A stretch of DNA of 13,442 bases from Candidatus Woesearchaeota archaeon (GTDB lineage Archaea; Nanobdellota; Nanobdellia; Woesearchaeales; GW2011-AR4): contig JACPMU010000002.1 in NCBI GenBank assembly GCA_016185865.1, positions 1-13,442 of the forward strand, read 5' to 3'. Positions 7,103 to 13,442 of this stretch are shown one piece after another (position 1 is the stretch's first letter; each line of letters opens with the position of its first letter). The notes beneath the pieces were generated by a model, which ran no database searches, was not told the origin of the DNA, and saw only the letters and a list, made by a program, of their open reading frames with translations. A program made the position numbers and the translations under genes.

Positions 7103-7168
7103 CCTGTAAGATGTCGCAAATCGAAGATTTGCGAGCATGATCGGAAATGCAAAGCATTTACCGACAGG
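7103..7168. repeat. Three-way-junction hairpin element in the 312-base gap upstream of the ATPase
   Basis: The gap 6945-7256 has no gene. Within it, CGCAAATC (7115-7122) pairs perfectly with GATTTGCG (7126-7133) around GAA. TCGGAAATGC (7141-7150) pairs with GCATTT-A-CCGA (7154-7164) around AAA with one bulged A. CCTG (7103-7106) with CAGG (7165-7168) closes both. It could be a leader RNA structure of the ATPase transcript, a separate small RNA or a dispersed palindromic repeat. The rest of the gap is AT-rich and unremarkable. Confidence 0.5.
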
Positions 7169-7256
7169 TCGTTCTCGTATTTTTTTGAAATGTTTTTGTC
7201 TTTTATTGAAATTGTGTTTTTAGTTAATGTTTTATTCAATTTTAATATCCTCTTAC

Positions 7257-7397
7257 TTATTTTTTGACTGACTTAAGCATCTCAATTGCAGCCTCTATCA
7301 AATGCGACTTGTTCCTGTACTTTTTAGTGCCTGCAACCTCTTTTTCAATCCAGTTTACCAGAGCTTCATCGATTGTGGCGCTTATCGGCTTTTTCAT
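7257..7397 (-). CDS. Small ribbon-helix-helix DNA-binding regulator
   Basis: The 46-residue protein has the full ribbon-helix-helix (CopG/Arc) pattern: a short strand KKPISATID, helix EALVNWIEKEVAG, turn TKKYRNKS and helix HLIEAAIEMLKSVKK. The RNKSHLIEAAI region is the usual conserved turn before helix 2. Such proteins bind DNA as dimers, inserting the paired strands in the major groove. It lies alone between the pilus ATPase operon and the divergent coiled-coil genes, so it may regulate either or itself. ATG at 7397 is chosen because a TATA-like sequence (about 7421-7431) lies 27 bases upstream. No toxin partner is visible next to it. Confidence 0.82.
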   Translation of the reverse strand: MKKPISATIDEALVNWIEKEVAGTKKYRNKSHLIEAAIEMLKSVKK

Positions 7398-7412
7398 CGG
7401 CAAAACTTTATA

Positions 7413-7464
7413 TTATAATATATATTTTATAATATTTTCTATAGATTATGTTATTTTATAATAT
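7413..7464. promoter_or_regulatory. Three direct copies of TTATAATAT between divergent genes
   Basis: TTATAATAT occurs at 7413-7421, 7427-7435 and 7456-7464, start spacings 14 and 29, and TATTATAATA (7411-7420) is a perfect palindrome. The array covers the promoter of the ribbon-helix-helix gene. It could be that protein's operator, but the stretch is so AT-rich that chance copies are possible. Confidence 0.35.
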
Positions 7465-7519
7465 ACCGGTATTTAAAGGTTGCGGTTCGATATGAAAATC
7501 ATTGCGGCAAATAACAAAG

Positions 7520-7527
7520 TTTAAATA
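7520..7527 (+). promoter_or_regulatory. TATA box of the coiled-coil operon
   Basis: TTTAAATA is centred about 28 bases before the ATG at 7552, consistent with leaderless transcription. Confidence 0.6.
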
Positions 7528-7551
7528 ATTAGCAGTATAAAAATCGGTAAA

Positions 7552-8007
7552 ATGCCAGCACAGGAAACAGTTTTGCCCCCTCCGCCGCCAAAAAAGCATG
7601 AGAGCTTTATGAAATTCGGGCATGCACAGCAGCAGGAGCCATCCCCTGACTTCAGCGGCATAACAACTGATGTCAACACATTAAGCAGGCGCCTGAGGCT
7701 TCTTGAGGAGGGCTTCACAAACCTAAGGAGATTCTTCCAGGTCACGGAAGAAAACATGATAGCGAAGAACAAGCACTTCTCGGCTGAAATAAAGACAGTA
7801 GCCAGCGACATCAATGAAATAAGGAAGGAAATCCAGGAATTGAAGGACAGGCTGATCCTTGTAATAAGGGAATTGCAGTCAGTTGCAAGAAAGGAGGAAG
7901 TCAAGGTGCTTGAGAGGTACATAAACATGTGGAACCCAATCAGATTTGTAACCCAAAATGAAGTTGAGCAGATCATCAATGAAGTTCTTGACAAAAAACA
8001 GCAATAG
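7552..8007 (+). CDS. Coiled-coil protein, possible archaellum/pilus accessory factor
   Basis: The 151-residue protein starts with a proline-rich segment (VLPPPPPKKHES), then has a long coiled coil (about residues 35-125) with the heptad-like run SDINEIRKEIQELKDRLILV. It ends in a short, more globular segment, ERYINMWNPIRFVTQNEVEQ. No membrane segment or signal peptide is visible, so it is cytoplasmic. The layout recalls FlaC/D/E accessory proteins of archaella, which are coiled-coil cytoplasmic parts. The position between pilus ATPase and membrane genes fits that, but the assignment is by architecture and context only. Start codon and promoter are well placed. The next coiled-coil gene follows after 52 bases. 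Confidence 0.7.
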   Translation: MPAQETVLPPPPPKKHESFMKFGHAQQQEPSPDFSGITTDVNTLSRRLRLLEEGFTNLRRFFQVTEENMIAKNKHFSAEIKTVASDINEIRKEIQELKDRLILVIRELQSVARKEEVKVLERYINMWNPIRFVTQNEVEQIINEVLDKKQQ

Positions 8008-8059
8008 AAAGGTTTAAATATGCTTGTTGAAAGTAGAGTTCTGAAAGAGAGGTGCATTA

Positions 8060-8784
8060 ATGGCTTTCTTTAAGTCAAAGAAAAGGAGAGAGGAAACTTT
8101 AGACATGCCAATGCCATCTCCTGAAATGCAGGCTCCGCAGCCTCAGGCATCTCCTGTTGAGCAGGTTCTCATGATGAAGCAGCAAGGCTACACAAACTTC
8201 TCATGATGAAGCAGCAAGGCTACACAAACAACCAGATTGTCCAAACCCTGCAAAGCCAGGGCTACAACACTTCCCAGATTTTCGACGCAATAAACCAGGC
8301 TGGGCTGAGAGGAGGATTTGAAGCAGGGCCTGAGCCGGAAAATCCGGAAATTGGGATGGAGGAATACGGACAGAGCTATGAGCAACCTTACCAGCAGCAG
8401 GTCCAGTCATTCCAGGCTCCAAGGGAAATCCAGCCTCCCACTTCAATAGACGAGGAAAGAATCCAGGAGGTTGCTGAAGCAATCATTGATGAAAAATGGG
8501 AGGAGCTTGCAAAGGACATCAGGAAAGTGATTGAATGGAAGGAAAAAAGCGATGACAGGCTGGCAAAGCTTGAGCAGCAGGTCATTGACATGAGGCTGAG
8601 CATTGATTCGCTTACAAAAAGCATAATGGTAAAGATTTCCTCCTATGACCAGAACATTGTTGATGTCGGCACAGAAGTCAAGGCAATGGAAAAAGTTTTC
8701 CAGAAAGTCCTTCCTACATTAACAGAAAGCGTCAACAAGCTCGACAGGATGACCAAGGGGTATAAGGAGCCGGGGAAGAAATAA
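8060..8784 (+). pseudogene. Second coiled-coil accessory protein, frameshifted by a 32-base tandem duplication
   Basis: The ATG at 8060 has a GAGGTG site six bases upstream and encodes a basic, then Pro/Gln-rich N-terminus (MAFFKSKKRREE). Translation enters the duplicated segment, reads MMKQQGYTN, then FS and stops at 8204, giving 48 residues. Deleting one copy gives a continuous protein of about 230 residues, with a two-repeat helical motif (QQGYTNNQIV / SQGYNTSQIF), a Gln-rich linker, a coiled coil and a C-terminal segment GTEVKAMEKVFQKVLPTL resembling the end of FlaC-like proteins. The duplication also creates an ATGA stop-start overlap at 8203-8206, so the 193-residue remainder could be made by re-initiation. 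Function is inferred from architecture and neighbours. Confidence 0.75.
8166..8229 (+). repeat. Perfect 32-base tandem duplication
   Basis: Positions 8166-8197 and 8198-8229 are identical, directly abutting 32-base copies, each beginning TTCTCATGATGAAGC and ending GGCTACACAAAC. The flanks (G before copy 1, A after copy 2) do not extend the match. As 32 is not a multiple of three, the copy breaks the coiled-coil gene. Perfect identity suggests a very recent event or an assembly error. Confidence 0.95.
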
Positions 8785-8797
8785 GTTAAATTTTATT

Positions 8798-9250
8798 TTA
8801 TTTTGCGGGTTTTAATTGTGCTTTTGCTTCTTCAATGAATGCTCTAAGAATTTCAGAGCCTTTAGTAAAGTTTGGATCGCTGCGTAGAGACACAAATTTA
8901 TTGGGATTATCAGGCTCTCTCAATTTTTTAATAGTTACTGTATATATGGTATAAAGCGTTTGATCACTTACTGCTGATCCTGAATCCCTGTATTTCTCTA
9001 TACAATAATTTTCAGATAAAACATCTTTACTGTTAGGCACAGAATAATCATTGACTCTTATGTCCCCATCAACATGTTTTGAAGCAAGCTGTGTTAGAAA
9101 ACGTGCAACTTTGCCTATATCATCCTTAGGTGCTGCTCGGTCAATGGGAACTCGCACAAAATCACCGATATTTGGGTCTACGATATATTCAATCCCCTTA
9201 ACATCTACACTTGCAGGTAATAATCCAACATATTCTGTTACCTGTACCAT
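8798..9250 (-). CDS. Hypothetical protein, 150 residues
   Basis: I do not recognise the family. The protein is soluble, with no signal peptide or membrane segment. It starts MVQVTEYVGLLPASVDVKGI and has a predicted beta-rich first half, a middle segment with one cysteine (ENYCIEKYRD), and a C-terminal helix (SEILRAFIEEAKAQLKPAK). A GGGTGA site lies about eight bases before the ATG at 9250, supporting the start. It is the last gene of the minus-strand membrane-protein run, 33 bases after its neighbour, and converges on the coiled-coil gene with a 13-base gap. Co-transcription with the membrane proteins is likely; a functional link is speculative. Confidence 0.7.
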   Translation of the reverse strand: MVQVTEYVGLLPASVDVKGIEYIVDPNIGDFVRVPIDRAAPKDDIGKVARFLTQLASKHVDGDIRVNDYSVPNSKDVLSENYCIEKYRDSGSAVSDQTLYTIYTVTIKKLREPDNPNKFVSLRSDPNFTKGSEILRAFIEEAKAQLKPAK

Positions 9251-9283
9251 TTAAATTTCACCCACTAAAAATTTCCACAATAA

Positions 9284-9781
9284 TTAGCTTCTCCCAGCCA
9301 GCAAAGCGATAGTGAAAACAGCTATCGCAAGTATCAAAACAGTGCCGATAAAAGCAGGATGGAAAATAAGGTTTATTGTCTTTGAAAGGTCTTTTTGCGT
9401 TTCCGAGGGGACATTCACATTTTCCCTTATTTTTATGCCTGCTGTGATGACCAAAATCAATATTATGATTATTATGAAAACTCCCCTCATGGCAGGAAAC
9501 GCCTCTATGTCCCCCCCGAGCATTTTTGTCGCTACCGATATCAGCACAATAAAAACCAGCATGACTGCAATGAAAGGCGCGGTGCTTGCAACTATATCTG
9601 TTGCAATCGGCGATATCAAGACAAATATTGCAATCAATAAGCTGACAAGTGCATGAATAAACTTGTTGTCGCCTAAAATCTTTGCCCACAGCAATACAGC
9701 ATATCCCCCCACCCACACAAAGAGAAAAACAAAAATGCTCGAGAAATGCTCCAAGCCTGTCACATCAAGAAATGTTGCCAT
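9284..9781 (-). CDS. Multi-pass membrane protein, third of a tandem set
   Basis: The 165-residue, highly hydrophobic protein has about five membrane segments: FSSIFVFLFVWVGGYAVLL, HALVSLLIAIFVLISPIATD, PFIAVMLVFIVLISVAT, GVFIIIIILILVITAGI and GTVLILAIAVFTIALLAG. A polar loop IRENVNVPSETQKDLSKT precedes the last helix. The early AKILGDNKF matches the KTKVLG/KTRILG motif of the two upstream proteins, so it seems a diverged member of the same family. The ATG at 9781 is six bases after the stop of the upstream gene. I know no function for the family. Its position near pilus genes suggests an envelope role, which is only inference. Confidence 0.75.
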   Translation of the reverse strand: MATFLDVTGLEHFSSIFVFLFVWVGGYAVLLWAKILGDNKFIHALVSLLIAIFVLISPIATDIVASTAPFIAVMLVFIVLISVATKMLGGDIEAFPAMRGVFIIIIILILVITAGIKIRENVNVPSETQKDLSKTINLIFHPAFIGTVLILAIAVFTIALLAGRS

Positions 9782-9787
9782 CTTTCA

Positions 9788-10250
9788 TTACTTCTTTCCG
9801 AAAAGCTTGCTGAAGTCCATGCCCAGCCTGTTAAGGATTGTCCGGTCCTCCCTTTCCTTTGAGTCGCTTGTGATCCACGCAATGATTATCCCAAACACAA
9901 GGAGCATGACGAAAATAGCAACTCCTTCTGTGCCGAAAAAATTTTCCAGTGTTGTGCCGAAGCCGCTGTCCCACCATCCGGCAGCCCCTCCGAAAATCAA
10001 TACGATAATGATCGCTGAAGCAAGCGTAAGCAGGAAACCTTCCGGTCACGTGAGGTATGACAACAAGCAATCCTACAATGACTGCCACAACAACATTAAG
10101 GTTTTTCTTGGTTTCCCCAAGTATCCTTGTTTTCTGCAAAACAGCATAGACAATGACAAAAATCAGCAGGAATGGAAGAAGTACATCTGTCAGTCCCCAT
10201 CCTTCCAAAGTATCAACAAAACCCTCAAGCTGAAAGGCCCGAGCAGCCAT
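9788..10250 (-). pseudogene. Multi-pass membrane protein, second of the tandem set, broken by a frameshifting deletion
   Basis: Residues 1-76 (from ATG 10250, with AGGTGAT upstream) read MAARAFQLEG, then LLPFLLIFVIVYAVLQKTRILG and NLNVVVAVIVGLLVVIP, to FPAYA. After 10023 the frame turns polar and nonsensical. One frame over, ASAIIIVLIFGGAAGWWDSG restores a membrane helix and runs to the stop at 9788 through a basic tail. The total is 463 bases, not a multiple of three. Comparison with the upstream paralogue suggests about 20 residues between the second and third helices are lost at about 10022. It closely resembles the first member (LPFLLVFTIVFAILEKTKVLG). Confidence 0.75.
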
Positions 10251-10293
10251 ATTATCACCTTTAATTTTTTATTTTTATACGAGTATATAAAGT

Positions 10294-10854
10294 TTATGAA
10301 TGTTTTGCCTCTTTTGAAGGCTCCCTGACAGCATACACAACAAACAACACGATTAATGCAAGCAGAATGACTGCTCCTGCCAATTCATCATTTCCCGAGC
10401 CTGTGAAGTCCCCTAATCTTTCAAGCCATGTCCTTCCGTCAGGGCCTTTGATTGCATCAAGGAAAATACCCATGATGGCTATGAACACTATAACCATAAA
10501 CACAACCTTCCAGCCTCCTTCAAGGAACACAGGCTCGCCTTCCTTGTAAAAAGAGCCCACTAAAAGCAGGAATAAGACAGATAAAAACAGGACTACAACG
10601 GCATTTGCCGAGACTGTTGTTATGATTTCAACTAATTGCGATGATGCAACAACCAAAAATGCCATTACAAAAGATGCAATTGCATTAAGGTTCTTTTTGG
10701 TGTATCTCTTGCCTTCTATGTCCTCTGTGCCAAGCACCTTTGTCTTCTCAAGTATTGCAAAAACAATAGTGAAAACAAGCAGGAAAGGAAGGACAACATC
10801 AAATAGTCCTATGCTGTCAAAAAATTCTATAACTTCCCTGAAAGGAGTAGCCAT
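10294..10854 (-). CDS. Multi-pass membrane protein, first of the tandem set
   Basis: The 186-residue protein is intact, with about five membrane segments: DVVLPFLLVFTIVFAILEKT, NAIASFVMAFLVVASSQLVE, ANAVVVLFLSVLFLLLVG, WKVVFMVIVFIAIMGIFLDA and GAVILLALIVLFVVYAV. The family signature LPFLLVFTIVFAILEKTKVLG, followed by KKNLNAIA, is shared with the next gene. The ATG at 10854 has a TATA box (GTTTAAATA, 10877-10885) about 27 bases upstream and no ribosome site, so the operon lead is leaderless. I do not recognise a named function. It heads a minus-strand operon down to 8798, divergent from the translin gene. Confidence 0.75.
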   Translation of the reverse strand: MATPFREVIEFFDSIGLFDVVLPFLLVFTIVFAILEKTKVLGTEDIEGKRYTKKNLNAIASFVMAFLVVASSQLVEIITTVSANAVVVLFLSVLFLLLVGSFYKEGEPVFLEGGWKVVFMVIVFIAIMGIFLDAIKGPDGRTWLERLGDFTGSGNDELAGAVILLALIVLFVVYAVREPSKEAKHS

Positions 10855-10876
10855 GAGGTTTTTAAGTCCAATATAT

Positions 10877-10906
10877 CTATTTAAACTTTTCGGAAACCTT
10901 TATAAA
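10877..10906. promoter_or_regulatory. Divergent promoter region
   Basis: Two TATA boxes share 75 intergenic bases: GTTTAAATA (10877-10885, minus) about 27 bases from the membrane-protein start, and TTTATAAA (10899-10906, plus) about 28 bases from the translin start. Because they are so close, factors bound at one may affect the other. Confidence 0.6.
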
Positions 10907-10929
10907 CAAAATATAAACCTTAAGACCTT

Positions 10930-11499
10930 ATGCTTAACAAAAACGAATTCGGGAAAATAAGGCAGGAGATGCACAATCTGGACTTGAAAAGGGAAGCCAT
11001 AATCCAGACTTCAAGAGAAATAATAACCATTTCAAAGCAGATAATCTATGCTGCCCAGAGGAATGACCTGAAGGAAGCTGAATCCGCGATAAAATCAATA
11101 AAAGGCAAGATTAAAAAATTAAAAAAAATCAACACCGCAACAGACACCAACATCAATTCTGTTGCATTCCAGGAGTATGTTGAGGCAATTGCCTTCTACG
11201 AATTTGTCAAAAATGGCAAAATTCCGACAAGGGCAGGCCTTGGAGTTTCTGCTGAAGACTACTTAAGCGGGCTTTGCGACTTGACAGGCGAGCTTGTAAG
11301 GAAAGCAATCTATGATGTCATCCATAAAAAATTTGACGAGGCTTCCAAAATAAAGGAATTGGTGCATGACATTTACGGTGAGTTCCTGAAGCTGCACTTG
11401 AGAAACGGCGAGTTAAGAAAAAAATCAGATTCCATTAAATGGAACCTCAAGAAGCTGGAAGAGGTCATGTATGACATTTCCATGAAAGGAAGGCATTAA
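10930..11499 (+). CDS. Translin/TRAX-family nucleic-acid-binding protein
   Basis: The 189-residue, all-helical protein has the translin-family core QEYVEAIAFYEFVKNGKIPT (residues 81-100) and LGVSAEDYLSGLCDLTGELV (104-123), with the ending EEVMYDISMKG. Translin and TRAX form octameric shells that bind RNA and, in eukaryotic C3PO, cut it; archaeal homologues form similar assemblies with RNase activity. Glu82, Glu85, Asp117 and Glu121 lie where TRAX-type acidic catalytic residues occur, so nuclease activity is plausible. Length is normal for archaeal members. Expression is probably leaderless. The next gene starts one base after its stop, so the two share a transcript. Confidence 0.87.
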   Translation: MLNKNEFGKIRQEMHNLDLKREAIIQTSREIITISKQIIYAAQRNDLKEAESAIKSIKGKIKKLKKINTATDTNINSVAFQEYVEAIAFYEFVKNGKIPTRAGLGVSAEDYLSGLCDLTGELVRKAIYDVIHKKFDEASKIKELVHDIYGEFLKLHLRNGELRKKSDSIKWNLKKLEEVMYDISMKGRH

Positions 11500-11500
11500 A

Positions 11501-11836
11501 ATGTGGATAAATGCCAAATTGGCAAGCATTATTCCTGTTTTTGGATTGGCTGGCGCTTTAGTTTCTCCTGTTACAATAGATGACAAGCCGAGAAGCTGTG
11601 CAGATTTCGGAATTCCAAACTTTGAAAGAATGACTCCATTTTTGGTTAAGGATGACAATCAGAATATAAAGTCTGGAAAGAGTCCGGTAACTACAAAAAA
11701 ATACAAAATAGGCGATTTAGAAATAACTACAACAGGCACGCCATCTGCAGCTGAATGGCTGCTTATTCAAAGATCATCCGGTCAAAAAGAAAAATATCTT
11801 TACCTTGGGAATAATAGCTGTGAAAGAGCCTATTAG
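11501..11836 (+). CDS. Small predicted secreted or membrane-anchored protein
   Basis: The 111-residue protein opens with a short basic-hydrophobic segment (about residues 5-24, KLASIIPVFGLAGALVSPVT) that looks like a signal peptide or anchor. A polar domain follows with two cysteines (Cys33, Cys107) that could form a disulphide outside the cell, and a beta-type central segment KKYKIGDLEITTTG. I do not recognise the family. It starts one base after the translin stop, with a purine-rich GAAAGGAAGG upstream, so it is translated from the same message. A functional link to translin is not obvious. Confidence 0.65.
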   Translation: MWINAKLASIIPVFGLAGALVSPVTIDDKPRSCADFGIPNFERMTPFLVKDDNQNIKSGKSPVTTKKYKIGDLEITTTGTPSAAEWLLIQRSSGQKEKYLYLGNNSCERAY

Positions 11837-11858
11837 TTAAGTTTATTTTCTCCAATAA

Positions 11859-11867
11859 TTTTAAATA
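11859..11867 (+). promoter_or_regulatory. TATA box of aspS
   Basis: TTTTAAATA is centred about 27 bases before the ATG at 11890, indicating its own promoter and a leaderless start. Confidence 0.65.
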
Positions 11868-11889
11868 CCTTCTATAAATCCGTTGCTGT

Positions 11890-13442
11890 ATGAAACGAAC
11901 GCATACCTGCGGCGAATTGGCAGAAAAGGATGTCAATAAAAAAGTGACTTTGTGCGGCTGGTGCTCCACAAGAAGAGACCATGGGGGTGTCATTTTTATC
12001 GACTTGAGGGACAGGTACGGAATCACTCAAATTGTTTTTGACCCTTCTTTCAATCCTGAATCGCACAAAACAGCTGAAAAGCTCGGAAGGGAGGATGTTA
12101 TACAAATAAAGGGCATAGTAAAGCAAAGGAAAAAAGGCATGGAAAACCCGAAGATGCACACAGGCTCCATTGAAGTTTTTGCGGAGCATATTGAGGTTTT
12201 GAGCGAAGCTGCTGTTCCCCCAATTGAAGTTGATGAAAGAATTCTCGCGCATGAAGACACACGATTAAAGTACAGGTACCTTGACTTGAGAAAGCAAAAC
12301 ATGCAGCACAACATTGCAACAAGGCACAAAGCTGCAAAAGCTGTCCGCGACTATTTTGACAGCCTGAACTTTTTGGAGATTGAAACTCCTATTCTGACAA
12401 AAAGCACTCCTGAAGGGGCTAGAGATTATCTTGTGCCGTCAAGGATAAGCCCCGGCAGGTTTTATGCGCTGCCGCAAAGCCCGCAGATTTTCAAGCAGCT
12501 TCTCATGGTTTCAGGATTTGACCGCTATTTCCAAATTGCAAAATGCTTCAGGGATGAAGACTTAAGAGCAGACCGGCAGCCTGAATTCACTCAAATTGAT
12601 GTTGAGATGAGCTTTGTCGATGAGGATGATGTGATTCATGTTATCGAGGGTATGCTCAAGCACGTATTCAGGATTGTCCTAAATAAAGACCTCAAAATTC
12701 CGTTTCCAAGGCTGGCTTTTGAAGAAGCGATTAATAAATACGGGCTTGACAGGCCTGATACAAGGTTTGAGATGAATTTGGCTGATGTCACAGAAATTGC
12801 CAGGCACTCGAACTTTGAAGTTTTTACAAAAGCCATAAAACAAAATGGAATTGTAAAGTGCATAAATGCAAAAGGATGTTCTTCATTTAGCAGGACAGTC
12901 ATTGAGGAGCTTACAGCATTTGTTGCAATCTACGGCTCAAAAGGGCTTGCTTGGATGAAAGTAACCGATAAAGGACTTGAAAGCTCAATAGTGAAGTTTT
13001 TTGACGAAAAAATACAAAAGGAACTGATTAAGGCAGCGGATGCAAAGAAAGATGACTTGCTGCTTTTTGTTGGGGATGCAAGCCACGAGATTGTAAACAC
13101 AGCTCTTGGCAACTTAAGGATTGAACTGGCAAGAAGGCTGAAGCTTCTGGATCAAAATCATTTTAATTTTGTGTGGATTGTTGACTTTCCTTTCTTCAAA
13201 AAGGATGATTATGACAGCTGGACCTTTACCCACAATCCTTTCTCTGCGCCAAAGCCAAGCCACATGGAATGGCTGATGAAAAAGCAGAATATTGGAAAAA
13301 TATTGACAACACAATATGATGTAGTGCTGAATGGCGTGGAAATTGGAGGTGGCAGCATAAGAAACCACAAGCCTGAAGCGCTTCAAAAAGTATTCGAAAT
13401 AATGGGGTACAGCAACGAGGAGATTGAGCAGAAATTCGGGCA
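11890..13442 (+). CDS. aspS: Aspartyl-tRNA synthetase, bacterial type, C-terminus beyond the window
   Basis: This class II synthetase charges tRNA-Asp (or tRNA-Asp and tRNA-Asn if non-discriminating). About 517 codons are visible. Residues 1-105 form the anticodon-binding OB domain, starting MKRTHTCGELAEKDV and including GWCSTRRDHGGVIFIDLRDR. Motif 1 follows (FLEIETPILTKSTPEGARDY), then the amino-acid-binding loop LPQSPQIFKQLLM and motif 2 FRDEDLRADRQPEFTQIDVE at about residue 219. Between about 280 and 410 is the GAD insertion that marks bacterial AspRS; archaeal-type enzymes lack it. The last visible block is EIGGGSIRNHKPEALQ; motif 3 should come just outside. Bacterial-type AspRS in an archaeon implies ancient transfer. 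No frame damage is seen. Confidence 0.95.
   Translation, partial: MKRTHTCGELAEKDVNKKVTLCGWCSTRRDHGGVIFIDLRDRYGITQIVFDPSFNPESHKTAEKLGREDVIQIKGIVKQRKKGMENPKMHTGSIEVFAEHIEVLSEAAVPPIEVDERILAHEDTRLKYRYLDLRKQNMQHNIATRHKAAKAVRDYFDSLNFLEIETPILTKSTPEGARDYLVPSRISPGRFYALPQSPQIFKQLLMVSGFDRYFQIAKCFRDEDLRADRQPEFTQIDVEMSFVDEDDVIHVIEGMLKHVFRIVLNKDLKIPFPRLAFEEAINKYGLDRPDTRFEMNLADVTEIARHSNFEVFTKAIKQNGIVKCINAKGCSSFSRTVIEELTAFVAIYGSKGLAWMKVTDKGLESSIVKFFDEKIQKELIKAADAKKDDLLLFVGDASHEIVNTALGNLRIELARRLKLLDQNHFNFVWIVDFPFFKKDDYDSWTFTHNPFSAPKPSHMEWLMKKQNIGKILTTQYDVVLNGVEIGGGSIRNHKPEALQKVFEIMGYSNEEIEQKFG

Noticed and set aside
7413..7464. CRISPR-like repeat array
   Set aside because: The repeats are 9 bases, very AT-rich and unevenly spaced, with no cas genes.
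7521..8057. 178-codon minus-strand frame over the first coiled-coil gene
   Set aside because: Its Ser/Phe/Leu-rich translation is typical of an antisense shadow of a Glu/Lys-rich coiled coil; the plus-strand gene has the promoter and start.
8166..8229. The 32-base duplication as another BHB intron
   Set aside because: Both cut sites would have identical context, so the central helix must be self-complementary. Only CATG qualifies, and neither the inner nor the outer helix then pairs. Tandem duplication is simpler.
9258..9716. Cysteine- and histidine-rich 152-codon frame
   Set aside because: It is the shadow of the hydrophobic membrane-protein gene in another frame on the same strand; Cys/His richness arises from the codons of that gene.

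Overview
This window looks like a small-genome archaeon, probably of the DPANN type (inference). The genes are AT-rich. TATA boxes lie about 27 bases before leaderless start codons, and GGTGA-type ribosome sites precede genes inside operons. The content is archaeal: RtcB RNA ligase, an RPA-like OB-fold protein, a translin-family protein, a FlaI/FlaJ-type pilus or archaellum system and a tRNA with bulge-helix-bulge (BHB) introns. The aspartyl-tRNA synthetase is of the bacterial, GAD-containing type.

Layout. Positions 1-477 (minus) hold the N-terminal part of rtcB, interrupted by a 33-base insertion with an in-frame stop. A GC-rich, hairpin-forming stretch (about 530-685) and an OB-fold single-strand-binding protein follow. 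Next is a tRNA-Phe(GAA) gene of 164 bases that reduces to a normal 74-base tRNA only if three separate insertions are removed, in the D loop (23), anticodon loop (37) and T loop (30). A HEPN/MNT toxin-antitoxin pair abuts the tRNA 3' end. A long minus-strand segment (2466-6944) encodes a FlaJ-like membrane platform and a FlaI-like ATPase, each broken by a frameshifting loss of a conserved internal segment; the ATPase lacks its Walker A. A ribbon-helix-helix regulator, two coiled-coil proteins (the second frameshifted by a 32-base tandem duplication), an unknown 150-aa protein and three tandem multi-pass membrane proteins (the middle one broken) complete the apparent surface-appendage island. 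The right end carries a translin-family protein, a small predicted secreted protein and aspS, which runs off the window.

Main result. All three tRNA insertions and the rtcB insertion can be drawn as the same RNA shape: a four-position central helix with one mismatch, 3-base bulges on opposite strands, and cuts after the second base of each bulge. Cutting rtcB there restores the conserved reading DGH|WGYGFPIGG exactly. RtcB is the ligase that joins archaeal BHB exons, so the cell would need RtcB to mature its own rtcB mRNA. This is a candidate self-dependent splicing loop, next to an unusually intron-rich tRNA. It is read from sequence alone and needs RNA evidence.

A second theme is damage. 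Four frame-breaking lesions fall in the appendage island and none is seen in the flanking housekeeping genes. Either the system is decaying or the assembly is wrong at these places; the sequence alone cannot decide.
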